From positions 1 to 7,027 of the forward strand of contig CAKUJT010000119.1 of assembly GCA_934661765.1 (NCBI GenBank): a stretch of 7,027 nt of DNA. The letters are read 5' to 3'. The DNA comes from an uncultured Senegalimassilia sp. (lineage in GTDB: Bacteria > Actinomycetota > Coriobacteriia > Coriobacteriales > Eggerthellaceae). A program made the position numbers and the translations under genes. Positions 1-5,785 of this stretch are shown one piece after another (position 1 is the stretch's first letter; the number at the start of each line of letters is the position of its first letter). A model generated the notes under the pieces. The model was not told the DNA's origin, made no database searches, and was given only the letters and a program-made list of their open reading frames with translations.

Positions 1-75
1 GCCGCGACCTTCATCGCGGCGGCGTTCTTGGTTGACGAACTCGGAAAGCCAATGGTCATGCCAAATCCCTTATAG
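1..75 (+). CDS. C-terminal end of an unidentified plus-strand protein (partial)
   Basis: Frame 1 is open from the window edge to a TAG at 73-75 and gives 24 residues: a small hydrophobic Ala/Phe-rich stretch followed by DELGKPMVMPNPL. The composition and the third-position G/C bias (17 of 24 codons) are compatible with a real C-terminus, and an inverted repeat overlaps the stop. The product cannot be identified from so few residues. The competing reading is a minus-strand gene starting with ATG at 59 (MTIGFPSSSTKNAAAMKVA...) behind an AAGGGA six bases upstream. The two readings cannot both be real; I slightly favour the plus strand. Confidence 0.4.
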   Translation, partial: AATFIAAAFLVDELGKPMVMPNPL

Positions 76-114
76 CGCACCTACCCGATTCCAAGCGCTT
101 CGAACAGGTGCGCT
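74..114. repeat. 9-bp inverted repeat at the end of the left-edge gene
   Basis: AGCGCACCT at 74-82 is exactly complementary to AGGTGCGCT at 106-114. The 23-base loop contains the small palindrome AAGCGCTT (93-100). The arm begins inside the TAG of the putative plus-strand gene. It lies between two apparently converging genes, so it may stop transcription. No T-run follows on either strand, so it is not a canonical intrinsic terminator. The remaining sequence up to 192 shows nothing else clear. Confidence 0.4.
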
Positions 115-192
115 CGTCTCAGACATCGAGAGGAAAAACCGAGCCCCGAGCGAACACGAGAGCGGTGCGAACATCGCTGAAGCCTCAGCTCT

Positions 193-2193
193 TTAGTGGT
201 TGCGGCGTCTTGCGGCCGCCACGGCCGTAGCGGCGGTTGCCCCCGCGATGCCCAGAGCCGCCGCCATCAAGGCTGCATCGTCGCCCGTTGCGGCAAGGTT
301 GCCTGTGGCGGGTTTGGTTGCCGCAGCCTTGGCCGTCGGCGCCTTGGTGGTGTCGTCGGTGTTGCTCGTGACGCTGTTGTTGTCGCCAGGCTGCGGCTGC
401 TGGCTAGGTGCTGCCCCTTCCGGCGTGACGGTCAGATCGGTATTGAGCCACAAGGTGTAGATCATGCCGCTTTCGGGATCGACCTCGCTTGCTTCTCCTA
501 CCTGGTAGCCGCATGCCGCGCCGTTGATCATCAGCTTGGCGTCGGGCGCGAAGTAGAAACCGCGCGCCGGCTTAAGGTACACGCCGTAGCGATACGTCAC
601 GCCGGGCTTGAAGGCGTCGATGTGGTTCGTGATGTTCTGGTCCCAAAACTCCACGGAGTTCACGTCGCTACCGTCGCTGCCTGTCCAGTACTCGCACTGG
701 AAGATGACGTTCGAGCCTTCCGGGGTGCTTGCCGTGAACACCGGCTTGTCGCCCGCCTTGAAGGTGGTGGTGGCGCCGTTGATCTCGATAAGGTCGATGG
801 CCTGCATTTCCACGATCGGCTGCTCGCACAGCATATTGGCGGCGTTTGGCGCGAACACGCCCTCGACGGTCTTGATGGTGTTGCTCACCCAATTGCCGTT
901 AACGGTCACGTTGTAGTCATCGGCCAGGGTATTGCCGTCCTTGAGCCGCAGCTCAACGGAGTACATATAGAACTTGCCCTCTTCGAACTGGTCGATCTTC
1001 TTCATGCCCGGCGCGTACTTACCGGGGTCGGAATACCAGAAGGCTACGGGCGTGAGCTCCCTGGGGTCGCTGCCGTCCATTTCCTCCCAGCACTCATAGG
1101 CGATTTCGTACTTATCAGCATCGGCGGCAGGGATCGTCGCGGTCGCACGCGGAGCCTCGCCGGGTGCGTAGTCGGTCTTCACATTTTCGACGTTCAGGCT
1201 CTCAAGGGCTTTCTTTTCTGCCGAGACGAGCGTGATTTCGCTGTTGATGCTGTAGCGAAGGTAGTAGTTGTCCCTGGTTTCGTTAATGATGACCGAGCCC
1301 GGCTTGAAGATGTCATCAGGGTCGCCGATGAGGATGCCGCCTTCATAGTCGGTGCTGACGTAGGTCAGGGTCGCATTGACCAGAAGGTCATCGCTACGCG
1401 TAAGGCGATACGAACCGCTAGCGGCGCCGCCCGTGAAGGACAGCGTCAACCTCATGTGATTGCCAACGGGTTCGAAGCGAGCCATCACGTCAGCCATGGA
1501 TTCATCCAGAACTTCGACAAGGCTGCCCGAGGCGGCATCGGCTCTGTAGTACTTGACCTCGGTGATTACGCTGCGCGGCTCTTCGGGTATGCCTCCCTCC
1601 ACATCGGGGAAGTCGAAGGTGTAGGACTGTCCCTTCACGAGCGTGACGTTGCTCGGAAGCACGCAGTCCGTGTAGTGGTCGACCACGGTCGTGTTGACCT
1701 TGATGCCGCCGCCCTCCGTCACGTCGGTGACGCCACGAGCCTGCATGGCGTCCGCCGGCAGAGCTACAGCGTTACCGTCGGAGTCGTTTTGCCCTGCGGC
1801 GGCATTTGTCGGCGCGGCGACGTTATCGGCAGCGTCGTTCGCCGTCGCAGCCGGCGCGGCGGGCTGAGCCTGCTGGTCGGCCGGGGCGCTATCGGGCGCA
1901 GGCGCGGAAGCGGCCGGCGCAGCTGGCGCAGGCGTCACGCTTGCCGCAGGGGCGGTTTCCGCCGCTGGCGTTGCCTGGGCTGCCGGGGCCGCGACTGCGG
2001 CAGCGTCGTTCGTTGCGGTGTCTTTGTCCGCCGTCTCGGCGGCAAGCGAGGCAGCGGGCATGAACAGCTGACCCGCAATGAGCGCGCTCACTCCGACGCA
2101 GGCGATCTTGGTGCCCGTGCGCCGCTCCGCCCCGTTCATCGGCGAGCAATCCTTCGCATGTCGTGCTCGTTGTTCCACGTGTCGTTTGCGCAT
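193..2193 (-). CDS. Secreted, sortase-anchored (LAATG) surface protein with tandem Ig-like modules
   Basis: This is a 666-residue cell-wall-anchored surface protein of unknown specific function. The start is the ATG at 2193, because AAGGAGG (2199-2205) lies five bases upstream; the in-frame TTG at 2211 is less likely. The order is: a long basic n-region (1-29), a hydrophobic signal core (about 30-48) with likely cleavage near residue 52 (SLAA|ET), an Ala/Pro/Thr-rich low-complexity spacer (about 53-140), a folded beta-rich body (about 145-590), a second Thr/Ala/Pro spacer (590-630), LAATG (633-637), a hydrophobic Ala-rich helix, and a final RRRNH tail. LAXTG is the motif known for class E sortases of high-GC Gram-positives. 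Within the body, residues 344-434 and 480-560 are two divergent copies of one module sharing C..W, GSD, FW, ID-F..G..Y.Y.V.L and NG. The design is typical of an adhesin or matrix protein, but no enzyme motif or ligand is recognisable. No sortase gene is in the window. Confidence 0.88.
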   Translation of the reverse strand: MRKRHVEQRARHAKDCSPMNGAERRTGTKIACVGVSALIAGQLFMPAASLAAETADKDTATNDAAAVAAPAAQATPAAETAPAASVTPAPAAPAASAPAPDSAPADQQAQPAAPAATANDAADNVAAPTNAAAGQNDSDGNAVALPADAMQARGVTDVTEGGGIKVNTTVVDHYTDCVLPSNVTLVKGQSYTFDFPDVEGGIPEEPRSVITEVKYYRADAASGSLVEVLDESMADVMARFEPVGNHMRLTLSFTGGAASGSYRLTRSDDLLVNATLTYVSTDYEGGILIGDPDDIFKPGSVIINETRDNYYLRYSINSEITLVSAEKKALESLNVENVKTDYAPGEAPRATATIPAADADKYEIAYECWEEMDGSDPRELTPVAFWYSDPGKYAPGMKKIDQFEEGKFYMYSVELRLKDGNTLADDYNVTVNGNWVSNTIKTVEGVFAPNAANMLCEQPIVEMQAIDLIEINGATTTFKAGDKPVFTASTPEGSNVIFQCEYWTGSDGSDVNSVEFWDQNITNHIDAFKPGVTYRYGVYLKPARGFYFAPDAKLMINGAACGYQVGEASEVDPESGMIYTLWLNTDLTVTPEGAAPSQQPQPGDNNSVTSNTDDTTKAPTAKAAATKPATGNLAATGDDAALMAAALGIAGATAATAVAAARRRNH

Positions 2194-2198
2194 AGCTG

Positions 2199-2205
2199 CC
2201 TCCTT
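2199..2205 (-). promoter_or_regulatory. Ribosome binding site AAGGAGG of the surface protein gene
   Basis: The minus strand reads AAGGAGG, then CAGCT, then ATG. This near-perfect Shine-Dalgarno with five-base spacing fixes the start at 2193 rather than at the upstream TTG. Confidence 0.8.
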
Positions 2206-2262
2206 GGTCAAAAGCCGGTTTCCATGGAGACACTTTGCGCCGCATTCTTCTTATTGCCTAGG

Positions 2263-2276
2263 TTCGCATATACGAA
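2263..2276. promoter_or_regulatory. 14-bp dyad upstream of the surface protein gene
   Basis: TTCG-c-ATAT-a-CGAA has twofold symmetry with one mismatched pair. It lies about 70 bp upstream of the surface protein start, in the AT-richer part of the 287-bp gap where the promoter should be. A repressor or activator site is possible, but I could not define convincing -35/-10 boxes with correct spacing. Confidence 0.25.
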
Positions 2277-2367
2277 TACCTGATCCCACCTGGGGTTTTG
2301 CGCCAAACGAGATTCCCTGCCTTATCGAGGGGACTGCTTATCGATTGGCACGCGAAATGTAATTCAG

Positions 2368-2394
2368 ATGCTGCAGCGAGCTGCGCTGCTGCAT
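2368..2394. repeat. Imperfect hairpin downstream of the epimerase gene
   Basis: ATGCTGCAGC (2368-2377) pairs with GCTGCTGCAT (2385-2394) around a seven-base loop, with one T-T mismatch. It is transcribed from the minus strand after the epimerase stop, but only scattered Ts follow it. It could contribute to termination or be chance in GC-rich DNA. Confidence 0.25.
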
Positions 2395-2407
2395 GGTGAG
2401 TTCTGCA

Positions 2408-2444
2408 TAAGATGCTTATGAGTATGATACCCATAAGCATCTTA
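2408..2444. repeat. 37-bp near-perfect palindrome between epimerase and surface protein genes
   Basis: TAAGATGCTTATG (2408-2420) is exactly repeated in inverse as CATAAGCATCTTA (2432-2444). The interior GTAT-G-ATAC (2422-2430) continues the symmetry, so only one base pair (2421 against 2431) breaks a 37-bp dyad centred on 2426. It is markedly AT-richer than its surroundings. No T-run follows on either strand, which argues against a standard intrinsic terminator. A -10-like TATCAT lies at its centre on the minus strand. It may be an operator, an intergenic repeat or an RNA stem; it sits 37 bp past the epimerase stop and 215 bp before the surface gene start. Confidence 0.75.
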
Positions 2445-2480
2445 AATAAGCAGCCGATCGAGCCATGAAGCGGGAACTAA

Positions 2481-3503
2481 CTAGAACAGCGTGAGGTGGA
2501 ACGTGCGCTCGTTGGTTTCGCCTGGGGCCAGCAGCGTCATGCCGGCTTTGTGCTCGAACACGTCGTCCTCGTCGTGGGCGGTGGTGTGCCCCGACCACGG
2601 CTCAAGCGCCACGAACGGCGCATCGTTGGCCGCGGACCATACGCCGATATAGGGAAAGCCCGGGAACTCGACGCGCACGCCGTGCCCGCTTTTCGTGCCC
2701 AGCAGCGTGAGCACGCTATCGGGAACGTCCGTGAACATCAGCGCATCATGGGCGAACGACGCATGCGTGAGCGCCACCGTATCCGAACCCTGCGGACATT
2801 CGAACGCGTTATCCCAGCTCATAAGGCCATCATCGCCGATTACCGGCAACGTGCAGCTCCAAGGGCGGGCGAACTTCAGCACGTAATCCTCGAAGGTTTC
2901 GTCGGCAGCAGCGGAAAGCGGCGCGCAGGCAGCGTCCGAACCCCCGTGCGTTTCGCCTGATTCGCCACACGCCTCAACCACGGCAACGTTCGCTTCGCCG
3001 CACGGCTCGCCTTCGACAGCGCACGCACCCTGCGGCGATGCCCCCACGGGCACGTTGAACGCCGGATGCCCGCCCACGCAAAACGGCAGCGTCACATCGC
3101 CGGTGTTCGTCACGCGAAACGTTTGGGAAAGCGTGGCATCGCCCGTGATGGCGTAGGTCATGTTCAGCTTGAAGCTATACGGATACGCGGCGCGCGTCTC
3201 GGCCGAATCGCGCAGCTCGAAGGTGACCGACGATCCATCAGCGGCGCGGTCGACCACCGCATGCTCGTAGTTGCGCGCAATGCCATGGCGCCCCATCACG
3301 CACGGCCCCTGCGCCGACTCCGCACGCCCATCGCGCAACGACCCCACGATCGGGAACAAAACCGGCGCCCGCCTGGCCCAAAACCGCGGATCGCCCTGCC
3401 ATAGATACTCGCGACCATCCAACTGCAGGCTGAGCAGCTGCGCCCCCATGGGGTCGACGGCGGCGCTCAGGCGCCCATGGCGAAGGGAAACGGGTTCGGG
3501 CAT
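2481..3503 (-). CDS. Aldose 1-epimerase family protein (LacX-type galactose mutarotase fold)
   Basis: This 340-residue cytoplasmic enzyme has no signal peptide and should interconvert alpha and beta anomers of a hexose or a related sugar phosphate. The start at 3503 is chosen because AAAGGA (3511-3516) precedes that ATG by seven bases; the upstream in-frame extension to 3563 runs into the terminator. Family features seen: EYLWQGDP and FWARRAPVLFPIVG near residues 32-55, GRHGIARN with His73, GGHPAFN with His146 (the expected general acid), GFPYIGVWS (282-290), and ALEPWSGHT with Glu301 (the expected general base). The C-terminal TLLAPGET...F strand also fits. Members are usually near 290-300 residues; the excess is a Gly/Ala/Cys-rich insertion at about 154-203. 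The catalytic residues are intact, so activity is likely. The substrate is unknown and no sugar-catabolic neighbours are present. Confidence 0.9.
   Translation of the reverse strand: MPEPVSLRHGRLSAAVDPMGAQLLSLQLDGREYLWQGDPRFWARRAPVLFPIVGSLRDGRAESAQGPCVMGRHGIARNYEHAVVDRAADGSSVTFELRDSAETRAAYPYSFKLNMTYAITGDATLSQTFRVTNTGDVTLPFCVGGHPAFNVPVGASPQGACAVEGEPCGEANVAVVEACGESGETHGGSDAACAPLSAAADETFEDYVLKFARPWSCTLPVIGDDGLMSWDNAFECPQGSDTVALTHASFAHDALMFTDVPDSVLTLLGTKSGHGVRVEFPGFPYIGVWSAANDAPFVALEPWSGHTTAHDEDDVFEHKAGMTLLAPGETNERTFHLTLF
2895..3044 (-). other. Cys/Gly-rich insertion within the epimerase
   Basis: Residues about 154-203 separate GGHPAFNVPV from FEDYVLKF, which lie close together in ordinary LacX-type epimerases. 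The segment has Cys at 161, 168, 179 and 193, many Gly/Glu/Ala, and a loose internal duplication (VEGEPCGE and VEACGES). The reading frame is maintained and there is no stop, so it is an in-frame loop expansion, not a disruption. Confidence 0.6.
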
Positions 3504-3510
3504 GGCGGGG

Positions 3511-3516
3511 TCCTTT
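3511..3516 (-). promoter_or_regulatory. Ribosome binding site of the epimerase gene
   Basis: The minus strand reads AAAGGA followed by seven bases and ATG. This decides the start at 3503 over the ORF extension to 3563. Confidence 0.6.
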
Positions 3517-3545
3517 CTTTCGATATCGCTTGCTATGCTACCCGC

Positions 3546-3579
3546 AAAAAGCGGCGCCCGCATGATATACGGGCGCCGC
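3546..3579 (-). terminator. Intrinsic terminator of the redox operon
   Basis: GCGGCGCCCG (3551-3560) and CGGGCGCCGC (3570-3579) form a perfect 10-bp GC-rich stem around a nine-base loop. On the minus strand the stem is followed at once by TTTTT (3550-3546). It lies about 145 bp after the TlpA stop and 43 bp before the epimerase start, so it ends the upstream operon and separates its expression from the epimerase. The interval 3580-3724 shows no gene; a 9-bp inverted pair (3607-3615 and 3668-3676) is too far apart to interpret. Confidence 0.85.
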
Positions 3580-3724
3580 CATCAAGTTTGCGCATCGCGC
3601 TTCGTTACGCGGGTCAGGGCCGATGCCTTGCTCCCTCGGTGCCACACGGAACGCTATCGAGCCTGAAGACCCGCGTTGCCCGCATGTCGCCAACCCTTGC
3701 CGAGCACTGCGTAACCGCCCCGCT

Positions 3725-4708
3725 TTATCGTCCGCTGTTCGCAATCGCCTCGTCGATCAGCGCATCGAGCTTCTTCGCTTGCTCGCCGGACGTGATCGCA
3801 CCCACGATGGGCTGCCCTACGATGTTGCCGTTGCTATCGACCACGTAGGTAGTCGGATACGAGTACAGCTTGGAAGTGAACTTGCCGGCTTCGCTATCCG
3901 AGCCGAACCAGATGTTCTTATAGGACACGCCCTTTTTCTCCAAGATGCTCTTCGCCTCGGAAATCGCAGTTTTGTCGCCGTCAAGGGTAAAGGAATTGAC
4001 GCCTACGACCGCGCCGCCCTTGTCCGCCAGCTTCTGGTTAAGGGCTTCCAATTCCCCAAGCTCGCCCACGCACGGCTTGCAGGTAGTGAACCAGAAGTTG
4101 ACAACCGTAACGGTGTTGTTCGAGAACAGCTCATCGCTGCTCACGTCGTTACCGTCAAGGTCTTTCCCGTTGAAGCTCGGGAACTTCTCCGTCCCCTCGG
4201 CTTTTGCCGTCATGCCCGCGCTCTGAGCGTCAACGCTCTCGCCCTGGCCCGGCGTGCTGCCGCATCCGGGGAATTCCTGCTCCAGAGCCGCAAGCTTGTC
4301 CTCGATCCGTTTGATCTGCTCCGCCCCGGTTTTCAGCGTTTCCAGCTCCTGTGCCGTGAACTTATCCTTGGCGCCTTCAAGCGTAGCTAGAAGGAAGTCG
4401 CCATAGTTGCCGCCATCCTCGATCATCGGGCTTTCCTTGCTTGCCGAAAGGAACAGCTTCTCCCAAAGCTGCGAATCAGCCGAAAGCACTTCGTTTTCCT
4501 TCTGCATAAGCTGCTCATACAGCTTCGCCGCCTCATCGGCTCCGCTCGGCTGCGTCTCGATCAACGCAGCAGCATCGGATGTGCCTGCCGGGCTTTCCTC
4601 GCCGCCGGCGCCGGCGGAGCAAGCGGCAAGGCCGATCGCCAGCAGGGATGCGGCCAACACCGCCGAAACCTTCAACAGCTTCGCATTCATACTCTTGATC
4701 TTCCTCAT
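3725..4708 (-). CDS. TlpA/ResA-like thioredoxin-fold lipoprotein
   Basis: This 327-residue protein is predicted to be an extracytoplasmic membrane-anchored thiol-disulfide oxidoreductase. The start at 4708 is chosen because GGAGG (4716-4720) lies seven bases upstream; starts at 4714 or TTG 4729 sit too close to or within it. The N-terminus is basic, then hydrophobic, ending in a lipobox LAAC with lipidated Cys30. Next come a flexible Gly/Ser/Glu linker, a charged helical region (about 55-145), a second linker, and a thioredoxin domain (about 175-320). The active site is CKPC (Cys210, Cys213) after NFWFTT, with the cis-Pro in YPTTY (Pro285) and the strand VVDSNGNIVG. TlpA/ResA proteins usually reduce partner disulfides, for example in cytochrome maturation; the partner here is unknown. 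The helical N-terminal region makes it larger than simple members. It follows the iron-sulfur gene by 17 bp and is the last gene of the operon. Confidence 0.9.
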   Translation of the reverse strand: MRKIKSMNAKLLKVSAVLAASLLAIGLAACSAGAGGEESPAGTSDAAALIETQPSGADEAAKLYEQLMQKENEVLSADSQLWEKLFLSASKESPMIEDGGNYGDFLLATLEGAKDKFTAQELETLKTGAEQIKRIEDKLAALEQEFPGCGSTPGQGESVDAQSAGMTAKAEGTEKFPSFNGKDLDGNDVSSDELFSNNTVTVVNFWFTTCKPCVGELGELEALNQKLADKGGAVVGVNSFTLDGDKTAISEAKSILEKKGVSYKNIWFGSDSEAGKFTSKLYSYPTTYVVDSNGNIVGQPIVGAITSGEQAKKLDALIDEAIANSGR

Positions 4709-4715
4709 CTTCATT

Positions 4716-4720
4716 CCTCC
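4716..4720 (-). promoter_or_regulatory. Ribosome binding site GGAGG of the TlpA-like gene
   Basis: GGAGG with seven-base spacing to ATG 4708. The alternative ATG two codons upstream would have only about one base of spacing, so this site decides the start. Confidence 0.75.
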
Positions 4721-4725
4721 GTTTT

Positions 4726-5646
4726 TCAATCGATATCCGTCATTCGAACCCTATCCGCATCCGCGGCGCGACGATCGCACGGCACGCACATGCCGAAGCG
4801 ATAGCTGATGGCATCAACGGGGCAAACGTTCACGCACATCCCGCAGCGAATGCATTCGGCGTGGTCCGGTGAAGCCGTCACGTCGACATCCATCTTGCAG
4901 GTCCGCGCGCACGTGCCGCAGGAAATGCATTTGCCCTGATCGACCTTCATCCCTAGCAAAGAGACCTTGTTCATCAGGGCGTAGAACGCGCCGAGAGGGC
5001 AAACCCATTTGCAAAACGGCCGATAAAACAGCACGCTCAGCACAACTACTGCGATCAATACCGCAAGCTTCCACGTGAACAACGTCCCCAACGCCGATCG
5101 GATGCCGCTATCGACAAGGGAAAGCGGGGTCGCACCCTCGAGAACGCCTTGGGGACAGATATACTTGCAGAACAGCGGGTCGCCCATGCCGACATCGTTC
5201 ACGAGCACTGCGGGCAGGAGCACTACGGTCAACGCCAACACCCCGTACTTCACGTATCTCAACGGCTTGAGTTTGCCCGTCGACAGCTTTTTGCCCGGAA
5301 TCTTGTGCAGTAATTCCTGCAGCCAGCCGAACGGGCACAAAAATCCGCACACGAAACGTCCCAGCAGCACGCCCGTCAAAATCAAAAACCCGGTCACGTA
5401 ATACGAGAAGCTGAACTTCGACGATCCGACCACCGCTTGAAAGGCGCCGATAGGACAAGCACCCGCAGCGGCTGGACAGGAATAGCAGTTCAAACCAGGT
5501 ACGCACACCGCTTTCGAACCGCCCTGATGAATACCGCCCTTGATAAGGTTCGGCAGATGGATATTTGAAAGCAATGCGGCACCCGCCTGGACAAACCCGC
5601 GGAAACGGCTTAAAAGCCACGACGCATGGAAGTTTCCCTTACCCAA
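4726..5646 (-). CDS. NapH-like membrane 4Fe-4S binding protein
   Basis: This polytopic membrane protein (about 306 residues) is predicted to carry electrons across or along the membrane. Cysteine motifs, numbered from the TTG at 5646: an N-terminal cluster C48, C54, C57, C64; CGFLCPFG (C100, C104); CKYICPQG (C160, C164); CKWVCPLG (C212, C216); two ferredoxin motifs, C240-C243-C246-C250 and C265-C268-C271-C275P; and a final CVPC (C287, C290). Hydrophobic segments lie near 80-99, 131-149 and 192-208, with a weaker one near 14-31. The CxxxCP(F/L/Q)G repeats plus two C-terminal 4Fe-4S sites are typical of the NapH/YccM-type quinol or ferredoxin oxidoreductase group. The start is uncertain: TTG 5646, TTG 5652 and GTG 5655 are all possible, and longer readings run through the preceding CXXC gene. 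A GGAG at 5657-5660 is the only nearby Shine-Dalgarno, and overlap with the upstream gene suggests translational coupling. Confidence 0.9.
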   Translation of the reverse strand: MGKGNFHASWLLSRFRGFVQAGAALLSNIHLPNLIKGGIHQGGSKAVCVPGLNCYSCPAAAGACPIGAFQAVVGSSKFSFSYYVTGFLILTGVLLGRFVCGFLCPFGWLQELLHKIPGKKLSTGKLKPLRYVKYGVLALTVVLLPAVLVNDVGMGDPLFCKYICPQGVLEGATPLSLVDSGIRSALGTLFTWKLAVLIAVVVLSVLFYRPFCKWVCPLGAFYALMNKVSLLGMKVDQGKCISCGTCARTCKMDVDVTASPDHAECIRCGMCVNVCPVDAISYRFGMCVPCDRRAADADRVRMTDID

Positions 5647-5785
5647 TCCCAACACACTCCAAACACAGCCTGATAGCCTTGCTAAGCACGATGTCGGCCT
5701 CACCCCGAAGGGCGCCGACGCCCACCATGGCCGCCCCGACGATCAGCAAGATCGCCTGGAATACCGCCTTCCTTGTTTTGAACAA
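5639..5785 (-). CDS. CD1871A-family CXXC mini-protein, 48 aa
   Basis: This short membrane protein starts at TTG 5785 behind AAAGGAG (5793-5799, seven-base spacing) and ends at TAA 5639. It has a basic N-terminus (MFKTRK), one hydrophobic helix (about 8-26), then RGEADIVLSKAIRLCLECVGIG without its first two residues being decisive: the CLEC pair (C41, C44) and the VGIG end are the hallmark of the family NCBI calls CD1871A family CXXC motif-containing protein, as I recall it. By the positive-inside rule the CXXC tail should face outside, near the TlpA-like lipoprotein. Family members typically stand next to a membrane 4Fe-4S protein, as here: the next gene begins within this one's last codons (about 8 bp overlap with the preferred start). 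The molecular role of the family is not known to me; a redox partner or metal/cluster ligand is inferred. Confidence 0.85.
   Translation of the reverse strand: MFKTRKAVFQAILLIVGAAMVGVGALRGEADIVLSKAIRLCLECVGIG

Noticed and set aside
1..59. Minus-strand gene starting at ATG 59 with AAGGGA upstream
   Set aside because: Possible, but only 19 residues are visible and they are no more convincing than the plus-strand C-terminus that ends at a stop within an inverted repeat. Kept as the alternative.
134..138. A-run (T-run on the minus strand) after the surface gene as an intrinsic terminator
   Set aside because: No stable complementary stem directly precedes it; the GCTC/CTCG motifs there are direct, not inverted, repeats.
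196..2283. A 695-codon plus-strand open frame opposite the surface protein gene
   Set aside because: It is the antisense shadow of a high-GC gene: the product is rich in Arg/His/Val/Gly with no domains, while the minus strand has signal peptide, sorting signal and an ideal ribosome site.
2321..2344. Direct repeat CTTATCGA at 2321-2328 and 2337-2344
   Set aside because: An eight-base match spaced 16 bp apart without further support; may be chance.
2496..2960. Plus-strand open frame opposite the epimerase
   Set aside because: Antisense shadow; the epimerase frame has intact catalytic motifs on the minus strand.
3504..3563. 20-residue N-terminal extension of the epimerase
   Set aside because: It runs back into the terminator stem, while ATG 3503 has its own ribosome site and begins the conserved domain.
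3623..4390. 255-codon plus-strand open frame across the TlpA-like gene
   Set aside because: It is a shadow of the TlpA-like CDS, lacks a recognisable domain, and crosses the operon's 3' end.
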